From contig CAVWQC010000002.1 in the NCBI GenBank assembly GCA_963757065.1, positions 124,001 to 188,000 of the forward strand: DNA of 64,000 nucleotides, in the 5' to 3' direction. The notes beneath the pieces were generated by a model, which was not told the origin of the DNA, made no database searches, and saw nothing but the letters and a program-made list of their open reading frames with translations. Both the position numbers and the translations under genes were made by a program. This document shows, piece by piece, positions 58,074 to 64,000 of the stretch. Each line of letters opens with the position of its first letter. Position 1 is the stretch's first letter. This DNA comes from PNON01 sp963757065 (GTDB lineage: Bacteria > Chloroflexota > Anaerolineae > Anaerolineales > Anaerolineaceae).

Positions 58074-59141
58074 ATGAAATTCAAAATCTTAAATATTATC
58101 CTTTTTTGCACCCTAATTCTGAGTACCCTCTATATCACTTTACCTGTCCAATCTCAAGCATTGACCTTTGGTATTGCTCCGGAGAATCCGGAAATTTCAT
58201 ATTTTGAATTTTCCTTGAATCCCGGGGAAAGTGTAAGTGATGCAGTTATTGCAAAAAATTTCTCTTCAGATACCCTCAACTTAATGGTGGAACCTGTGGA
58301 CGGAAAAACAGCTACCAATGGAGGCATTTCATATGATTTTGAGAACACTTCCGGTCCAAGTAGTTGGATCCATATAGCGACCGAGACCAGGTTTGAAATT
58401 CGTTCATTTCATATCCAAAAATTGCCCTTCACTGTGACCGTACCGTTAGGTACACCTCCCGGTGAATATGTCGCCGGTTTCCTCACCGCGCTCGTTCCGA
58501 CCACTCCGACGCCTGTACCAGCTAACCAGGAAAACAATGATAATCTTTCTGTAAATGTGGTGACCAGAGTGGCGATTGCTGTGATCATTCATGTACCCGG
58601 AGAAGAAACCTGCACAATGGAAATGAAAAGCCTCGATGCCACTGTTTTTGGTGGTAAATGGCGTTATGCCATGATATTGACCAACACCGGGAATGTACAT
58701 CTCAAAGGCACTGCCAGAATTACTATAATTGATTCTGCTTCAAAAAGTAAACTCGAGGAAAGGGAAATACAAATAGGGTATTTTGTCCCTGATAGCGATA
58801 TGGCCTCAAATAATAGCTTTGAGATTCCATCACCTGGAACATATCATTACACGATTGAGTTTCAGGATGCAAATATAACGTCCTGTCGATTTATTTTTGA
58901 GGGTGACACAGAATATGGGTCCCAGGAACAAAATCTTTTGGCAACTCAATCCACTTTAATCGCCCATTACAATCAGCCTACACCCACACCTTCTCCAACA
59001 AAACTTCCGTTGCCAGGTGTAATTTCTGAAGTCAAGACGCCCGGGACCTCGTATTGGTATATATGGATCAGTGGTGTGATCTTCTTAATCTCGGTTGGTT
59101 TGGTCATTTACGCCATTTCAGTATTAAAACGACGTAAATAA
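58074..59141 (+). CDS. DUF916/WxL-PGBD-like membrane-anchored surface protein
   Basis: 355 residues. Signal peptide (IILFCTLILSTLYITLPVQSQA), then FGIAPENPEISYFEFSLNPGESVSDAVIAKN, the opening of DUF916 (WxL peptidoglycan-binding) proteins. VPLGTPPGEYVAGFL and VVTRVAIAVIIHVPG follow as in the family. A second beta domain (DUF3324-like position), a Pro/Thr linker and a C-terminal membrane segment with a KRRK tail end it. In Firmicutes such proteins recruit WxL partners to the wall. It lies 12 bp after the Ig-repeat protein, so cotranscribed. Confidence 0.75.
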   Translation: MKFKILNIILFCTLILSTLYITLPVQSQALTFGIAPENPEISYFEFSLNPGESVSDAVIAKNFSSDTLNLMVEPVDGKTATNGGISYDFENTSGPSSWIHIATETRFEIRSFHIQKLPFTVTVPLGTPPGEYVAGFLTALVPTTPTPVPANQENNDNLSVNVVTRVAIAVIIHVPGEETCTMEMKSLDATVFGGKWRYAMILTNTGNVHLKGTARITIIDSASKSKLEEREIQIGYFVPDSDMASNNSFEIPSPGTYHYTIEFQDANITSCRFIFEGDTEYGSQEQNLLATQSTLIAHYNQPTPTPSPTKLPLPGVISEVKTPGTSYWYIWISGVIFLISVGLVIYAISVLKRRK

Positions 59142-59247
59142 TATGTAAATAATAATTATCGCTCTATATTCATCTCTTTTGTTACCGATAAGACAATTAC
59201 ATAAGTAAAAGAATTACCTAATTGTTTTCTCTACAAAGGAGATATTC

Positions 59248-59956
59248 ATGAAGAAGATTGCGATATTACTAGTCGTTCTTGGTTTACTTTTAGCCTGCGC
59301 ACCAGCAGCTTTTGCAGATGATTCAGACCCGACTACAGGTGAGATTACCATCACAGGGACTGCTGCTTCAGTAGGCACCTCAGCATTCGTTCTCGCAGGT
59401 CACACTCTTGATGGAACTGATCTGGGAAATTCCAATCAACTACTTGCCCCATTTGTTCCGGGTGGAATAGTTGGCGGTGGAAATAATGGAAAAAATGGTT
59501 CCTGGGTGGTTACCGATCCCCGTGGTACAGGTGCCGGATACACAATTAATGTGAAAGCAACAGATTTTACCGCAGTCTCAGGTCCGGGATCATTGGAAGT
59601 ACCTGCTGCTACCATTCCTTTGGTCGGTGTGGGTGATCACTTCGGTTTGGATTTATTCCAGATGTATCTACCTTCTGATGGTATCGTCTGGGTGGATGGA
59701 CAATTTTCAGCAGCATGTAACACTACCGGAGTTTGTGGAACGGTCGATGGAGACCTGATGCCCACTTCAGAAGATTTTAGCGCAGCATTTGCTCCCCTGA
59801 CAATCGCTGATCAGATCTTTTGTGCTCGCCGCTACTGACGAAGGTATGGGAACATACTATCTTAACCCGCAGTTCGATCTCTTCGTACCCGCCGAGACAT
59901 ATGCAGGTAGATATACATCTACTGTTACCCTGACATTGCTAGCCGCAGTTCCGTAA
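59248..59956 (+). CDS. Small secreted WxL-domain protein (one frame break)
   Basis: 235 residues after removing one T from the TTTT run at about 59815. Signal peptide (KKIAILLVVLGLLLACAPAAFA). The body has EITITGTAASV, WVVTDPRGTGAGYTINVKATDF, and at the restored C-terminus QFDLFVPAETYAGRYTSTVTLTLLAAVP, the hallmark WxL ending. Predicted to bind peptidoglycan and the DUF916 protein upstream. AAAGGAG precedes ATG 59248. A strong terminator follows. WxL systems are known mainly from Firmicutes. Confidence 0.75.
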
Positions 59957-59976
59957 TCAATTGTCTTGGATTGCTC

Positions 59977-60013
59977 AAAACATTCAGGATGAAGTTCATC
60001 CTGAATGTTTTTT
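59977..60013 (+). terminator. Intrinsic terminator after the WxL locus
   Basis: Stem AACATTCAGGATGA with its complement across a 3-base loop, followed by a T run (TTTTTTG). Confidence 0.9.
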
Positions 60014-60048
60014 GTTATAATAATGGTTATTCAAGGAGAGACTCCTCT

Positions 60049-60608
60049 ATGACTCAATCCAGAACACGTAAAATCGTCCTTACAGGCATTTTAGGCGCAA
60101 TATCCATAGTTTTAGGCATCACTCATTGGGGATTTATCCCATGGTTTTCTGGCGCGTCCCTGACCGTTATGCATGTCCCTGTGATCATCGGAGCAATATT
60201 GGAGGGTCCCTGGGTTGGAGTTGCCATTGGCCTCATCTTTGGTGTATTCAGCCTCATCCAGGCTGCTGTCGCCCCGACTAGTCCTGCTGATGTCTGGTTC
60301 ACCAATCCGATTGTATCTGTCCTTCCACGTTTACTGATTGGTCCGGCAGCATGGATCGTCTGGAAGTTATTGAAAAAATGGGAAATTCCTGCACTCATAG
60401 TTTCCGGTATTGCGGGGAGTTTGACCAACACAATTCTTGTTTTATCTGCTTGGGATTGTTTGGGTTCCTGCCCTGGCAGGTGATTGCCACGATTGCATTT
60501 GCCAATGGAGTTCCTGAAGCAGGGGCAGCGGCAATTTTAGTGCTGGTTGTTGTAGCAGCCTGGAAAAGAATTAGCCTGAACAAAAAACAAGGTGCCAACC
60601 TTGATTAA
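60049..60608 (+). CDS. ECF transporter substrate-binding (S) component (one missing base)
   Basis: 186 residues if one base is restored near 60445 (ILVLSALGLFGFLPWQ). Five or six membrane segments. MHVPVIIGAILEGPWVGVAIGLIFGVFS and SVLPRLLIGPAAW resemble pantothenate- or folate-type S components, but substrate choice by eye is unsafe. AAGGAG precedes ATG 60049. It is convergent with ecfT, overlapping by 4 bp, so it forms its own transcript although it must assemble with EcfT and EcfA. The only break in the window that needs an added base, apart from the decayed Pit copy. Confidence 0.8.
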
Positions 60609-61465
60609 ATACGGGTGATTACGAATATTGAATAAGCAATAAAAATCAACTGAATCAGAACTAACAAAATATCGCCTGATTTAACGCGGCTCGTTTGATA
60701 TCGGCTGCGTTTCTTGATTAATCCGTATCCCCGGGCATCCATTGCCAGTGCTATCTTGTCTGCTTTTTGAAAACTTTGTAGAAATAATGGAACGATCAAC
60801 GGAAAAACCTGGCGGATCTTATCCTGAATTTTTCCTTTGGAGGTACCCCAGGTTGCTCCTCTGGATGCCTGTGCTTTTGCGATCCGCTCAGCAGTCAATG
60901 TGAGGAGTGGAATATATCGGATGGCAATCTCTATTGAGATGATCATATCCTGAATAGGGATCTTCAACCAGGTGAGCGGTAATAAAATGTCTTCCAATCC
61001 ATGGATAAAGCGGGAAATCGAGAAATTAGCAGTCGTAAGGCTGATTGCCAGCAAAAAGATGACAAATCTCGAAACCAATAATAAGGATTGGGAGACATCC
61101 TGATTTGTAACTTTAATGATCCAAAACTGAAAAATTACCTCTGAAAAATCCTTTGCCGGATTGATGAATAAATTAATGGCGGCAATAATAAGGATGAACG
61201 GCAGTGCTTTTAGTAAACCCTTCAAATACAATGAAATTCTAATTCTTGAAAGCCAAATACCAACCAGGCATAATATTAATCCTGCACCAATAACGGTCCA
61301 GGATTGCGTGATCAGTACCCCTGTGAAAAACAGAATAAATCCTATTAGATAAGCCCCGGGATCCCGTTTTTGCAGCCAGGAACCATTATCAACGAATTCT
61401 GTAAAGGGAATACTGCGTTGGAACTCAAAATTAATGGAAGACATGTTCCCCCACATCCATTGCAT
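60605..61465 (-). CDS. ecfT: ECF transporter transmembrane component EcfT
   Basis: Up to 286 residues. Five or so membrane segments, then the conserved coupling helices with RGATWGTSK and ALAMDARGYG (the two xRG motifs that contact the ATPases). ATG 61444 (MSSINFEF), preceded by GGGGGA, is the more likely start; ATG 61465 is the longest option. It overlaps the end of ecfA, so translation is coupled. It links S component movement to ATP hydrolysis. Confidence 0.88.
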   Translation of the reverse strand: MQWMWGNMSSINFEFQRSIPFTEFVDNGSWLQKRDPGAYLIGFILFFTGVLITQSWTVIGAGLILCLVGIWLSRIRISLYLKGLLKALPFILIIAAINLFINPAKDFSEVIFQFWIIKVTNQDVSQSLLLVSRFVIFLLAISLTTANFSISRFIHGLEDILLPLTWLKIPIQDMIISIEIAIRYIPLLTLTAERIAKAQASRGATWGTSKGKIQDKIRQVFPLIVPLFLQSFQKADKIALAMDARGYGLIKKRSRYQTSRVKSGDILLVLIQLIFIAYSIFVITRI

Positions 61466-63173
61466 GAATTAAATCTTCGATGCTGCTAATTCTCCTCAGG
61501 TTCAATTCAGAGTTAGCATTAATTTCCTTGACGAGTTTGGTAATGAATGGAGGATCAATACCATGGTTCAATAAAACATCAGGATCAGATAAGATCGACC
61601 CGGTAGTTCCGTTGAGGACAGAATGTCCGTTTTCCAAAAGTGTCATATTATCTGTCAAAGTCTGAATGTCTCCCAGATTGTGAGATGATACGATGATCGT
61701 CATCTGGTGTTGTTTTAAATCATTAAACGACTTGATAACATCCCGCCGGGATTTTGGGTCCAGCCCGGCTGTGGGCTCATCTAAAAGCAGCAAGCTGGGT
61801 TTCAGCGCAAGTAAGGAGGCCAGCGCTGCTTTCCTCTTTTCACCACCACTTAACGTATGGATGGGTCTGTCTTTGAAGAGGCTAAAATCCAAACCGACCA
61901 TTTCCATGGCCCATTGCACTCTGTCAGCCAATTTTCCTTCGAACCCAACATTTTTTGGTCCAAAAGCAATTTCATCTCCCGTATAATATTCAAAGAATTG
62001 ATTTTCCGGATTTTGCATTACAAGTCCCACAAATTGAACGATTTCCTTGATGGTGATCTGTGGATCATTGAGGAGATATTTACCTACCCGCACCTCCCCT
62101 GATTGTGGTTGGAGTAATCCGTTTAAATGCTGTAATACTGTCGATTTGCCGGATCCGGTTTTTCCTACCAATCCATGTCCCTGACCTTTGGCAACTGAGA
62201 AACATACTCCTCCCAATGCTTGCACTGCTTGTGGAGTATCCTTAAGGTATTCAAAGGTCAAGTCCGAGACATTAACCATGGTTTCACCAACATGCTGGTC
62301 ATTTTCATCACTTTTATTTGTACGTTGCAGGAAGTGATATTGTTTTATGATTAGTTTGGCCAGGTCAGGTATGCTGAATAATCCATTCGGGATATTTACT
62401 CCCTCTTCCTGGAGTCTCCTTATTAGCTGCACACTCTCCGGATACTCAAGGTTCCAATCGGAATCGATCTTCTCAAGTAAAAATAATTCGTCCGGTTTTC
62501 CGTCAAAGACAAGTTCTCCATCATTCATTACAAGTACCCGGTCTGCCTGGGCAGCTTCATCCATGGAATGTGTAATATGGATGATAGTCTTACCTTCATG
62601 GTGAAAAGATTTCATCACTCCCAGTAAATTTTTTCTGGCGGCAGGGTCCAGCATGGAGGTTGATTCATCAAAAATCAAACATTCAGGCTGTATAGCCAGA
62701 ATGCTCGCCAATGCCAACCTTTGCGTTTGTCCACCGGATAACATAAAAGTAGGCCTGTTGCGGATCTCCCAGAGATCAAATCCCTCCATCACTTTACGCA
62801 CCCGGGCATGCATTTCCCTGGTTGGCATTCCAAAATTTTCCAGACCAAATGCAATGTCCTCTTCTACTGTTGTGGCTACGATCTGGTCTTCCGGTGATTG
62901 GAAAACAATTCCCACTTTCCTGCGGATCTTTTCCAGGTTCACGCCTTCTGCCAGGAAAACACCGCCTACTTCTAACTTACCGCCAGTTGGTAGCAATAAT
63001 CCATCGATCAATTTCACCAGAGTAGTTTTTCCTGATCCATTCGCCCCAACTATAGCCACATATTCACCGGAATCAATAAAAAAGCTCACAGAGTTGATGC
63101 TATCTCTTGAGGTAGGATTCTGTTCAGGGTATCGAAAGCTGGTTTCTGAAAATTCGATAAAATGGCTGTTCAT
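61431..63173 (-). CDS. ecfA: ECF transporter ATPase, two ABC domains fused (EcfA1-EcfA2)
   Basis: 580 residues from ATG 63173; a longer frame to 63212 adds residues without homology. Domain 1: Walker A GANGSGKTT, FQSPEDQIVATTVEEDIAFGLEN, LSGGQTQRLALA, CLIFDESTSMLDP. Domain 2 (from about 300): Walker A GKTGSGKST, MQNPENQFFEYYTGDEIAFGPKN, LSGGEKRKAALA, LLLDEPTAGLDP. In domain 1 the Walker B end reads DES in place of DEP. Usually EcfA1 and EcfA2 are separate genes. Together with ecfT it energises vitamin uptake, shared by one or more S components. Confidence 0.92.
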   Translation of the reverse strand: MNSHFIEFSETSFRYPEQNPTSRDSINSVSFFIDSGEYVAIVGANGSGKTTLVKLIDGLLLPTGGKLEVGGVFLAEGVNLEKIRRKVGIVFQSPEDQIVATTVEEDIAFGLENFGMPTREMHARVRKVMEGFDLWEIRNRPTFMLSGGQTQRLALASILAIQPECLIFDESTSMLDPAARKNLLGVMKSFHHEGKTIIHITHSMDEAAQADRVLVMNDGELVFDGKPDELFLLEKIDSDWNLEYPESVQLIRRLQEEGVNIPNGLFSIPDLAKLIIKQYHFLQRTNKSDENDQHVGETMVNVSDLTFEYLKDTPQAVQALGGVCFSVAKGQGHGLVGKTGSGKSTVLQHLNGLLQPQSGEVRVGKYLLNDPQITIKEIVQFVGLVMQNPENQFFEYYTGDEIAFGPKNVGFEGKLADRVQWAMEMVGLDFSLFKDRPIHTLSGGEKRKAALASLLALKPSLLLLDEPTAGLDPKSRRDVIKSFNDLKQHQMTIIVSSHNLGDIQTLTDNMTLLENGHSVLNGTTGSILSDPDVLLNHGIDPPFITKLVKEINANSELNLRRISSIEDLIHAMDVGEHVFH

Positions 63174-63273
63174 TATTATCCAAAATAGCTGAACTTTTAT
63201 AAATTTTATCATATCCGGAATCTGTACTTTTAATATAAAAGTTTATACATAAATATTCTATAAAAGAGTATTT

Positions 63274-63282
63274 TGTTATAAT
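63274..63282 (+). promoter_or_regulatory. Extended -10 promoter of the MacB/FtsX-like permease gene
   Basis: TGTTATAAT with TATAAT at 63277-63282, 37 bases before the ATG at 63320. The -35 region is weak (TATTCT, 63254-63259). Confidence 0.45.
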
Positions 63283-63319
63283 TACTTTATACATTCTTTA
63301 TACAACAATAAGAGGAAAT

Positions 63320-64000
63320 ATGGCATCATATCTGGCATTTATGGAAATTTGGCGTAATCGGAGCAGGTTCTTCCTGTTCAGCCTTGTCATTGCATTAATT
63401 ACAACTCTGGTCCTATTTATTGCTGCCCTGGCACAGGGATTATCCAACGCTAATATTGAATACTTATCAAAATTGGATGCGCAGTTGATAGTTTTTCAGA
63501 AGAACGTCGACCTATCTGCTTCAGCCAGTCAGATAACCCGATCAACATTAAATAATATCCAACGGGTGAATGGCGTTCTTGATATCGGGTCCATTGGTAC
63601 AAGTAGTGGAAAAATCGTAAATATTCCGGGGAAAGATCCATTGGACGTTTCTCTTTTAGGTGTGGAACCGATGAAACCAGGCTCACCTCTAGTAATTGCA
63701 GGTTCACCTGTCACCCTTAGCCGGGGGAACGAAGCAGTCATTGACCAGGACCTTTCCACAGAGTTAGGTCTTAGGCTTGGAGATTCCTTTACAGTACGGA
63801 CCATCCAGGGAACAGATGAAAAATTTTACACTTTTAAAGTTACAGGAATTACCGAATCTTTAGAGTATCTATATAGTTCCTCCATTTTCTTGCCATATCT
63901 GACCTGGGATCAGATTCGTCCACAACCCTCCACTCGGGATTCTAATCGGGAAACTGTTGCTAACTTTGTGGCTGTGAAGTTAAAGCCAGGCTCGGACCCT
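63320..64000 (+). CDS. MacB/FtsX-like ABC transporter permease, N-terminal part
   Basis: 227 residues visible, cut by the right edge. AAGAGGA precedes ATG 63320. An N-terminal membrane segment (FFLFSLVIALITTLVLFIAAL) is followed by an extracellular MacB-type periplasmic core: LSNANIEYLSKLDAQLIVF, ITRSTLNNIQRVNGVLDIG, RGNEAVIDQDLSTELGLRLGDSF, FKVTGITESLEYLYSSSIFLP. Such permeases move lipoproteins, peptides or drugs and need a separate ATPase, probably downstream beyond the window. Confidence 0.85.
   Translation, partial: MASYLAFMEIWRNRSRFFLFSLVIALITTLVLFIAALAQGLSNANIEYLSKLDAQLIVFQKNVDLSASASQITRSTLNNIQRVNGVLDIGSIGTSSGKIVNIPGKDPLDVSLLGVEPMKPGSPLVIAGSPVTLSRGNEAVIDQDLSTELGLRLGDSFTVRTIQGTDEKFYTFKVTGITESLEYLYSSSIFLPYLTWDQIRPQPSTRDSNRETVANFVAVKLKPGSDP

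Noticed and set aside
1..64000. Programmed frameshifting at stop codons, as in Euplotes
   Set aside because: Homology places several shifts well before the zero-frame stop (for example near 5100, 7155 and 8445) and the sites share no sequence.
1..64000. tRNA or rRNA genes
   Set aside because: I found no convincing T-arm/acceptor pattern or rRNA-like stretch by eye; a covariance-model scan would be decisive.
1..64000. Insertion sequences, integrases or phage genes explaining the island
   Set aside because: No transposase, recombinase or terminal repeats were seen at the island edges or elsewhere.

Overview
The window looks like a chromosomal piece of a Chloroflexota bacterium, probably class Anaerolineae. 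This is an inference from gene content: lipoproteins with proline/threonine linkers carrying NBR1-Ig and CARDB domains, a zinc-ribbon/LysM membrane protein, an AlkZ-related protein, a MetV-MetF type reductase, a caa3 oxidase set, and large GH13 and GH57 enzymes. The DNA is moderately AT-rich. I recognised no tRNA, rRNA, CRISPR array, insertion sequence or phage gene.

Region by region. (1) 1-373: the start of a secreted DNRLRE-type protein, running off the left edge. (2) 922-23338: an island that I read as import and processing of a phosphorylated small molecule. It holds four single-domain and one double-domain HAD proteins, an iPGM-family enzyme whose halves are in circularly permuted order, an archaeal-type phosphoglycerate mutase, two tandem uridine-kinase-like proteins, an MFS exporter, an RpiR/SIS regulator, a Fbp/Afu-type ABC importer (fused permease, ATPase, lipoprotein), a sugar-phosphate isomerase-like TIM barrel, a DUF47 protein with Pit phosphate transporters (one intact in content, one decayed), a PfkB kinase and an UlaG-like metallo-hydrolase. 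The same 43-bp promoter-proximal element lies before the first HAD gene and before rpiR, which ties the two blocks to one regulator. (3) 23450-27520: MetV-MetF fusion, a PLP enzyme and a nitronate-monooxygenase-like flavoprotein. (4) 27872-32581: ctaCDEFG, a caa3-type cytochrome c oxidase with its assembly factor. (5) 32690-41878: L,D-transpeptidase, HemW, LysM protein, thioredoxin reductase, class III aminotransferase, Gmad2 lipoprotein, DUF309, cyclase and thiolase. (6) 41938-48633: AlkZ-related protein, GH13, GH57 and an NAD(P)-binding protein. (7) 48746-51723: a cell-division cluster around ftsZ. (8) 51839-55581: cation efflux, superoxide dismutase, CARDB lipoprotein, EamA transporter. (9) 55854-59956: three proteins that resemble the Gram-positive WxL/DUF916 surface system. 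(10) 60049-63173: ECF vitamin-type transporter (S, T, fused A-A). (11) 63320-64000: start of a MacB/FtsX-like permease.

A striking global property is that 18 otherwise well conserved genes have broken reading frames. Twenty-two of the 23 breaks I could place are repaired by removing one base, and each repaired length is a whole number of codons of normal family size. I therefore annotate these genes as single units and treat sequencing or assembly insertions as the likeliest cause. The second Pit copy is different: several of its breaks are missing bases and it looks truly decayed.
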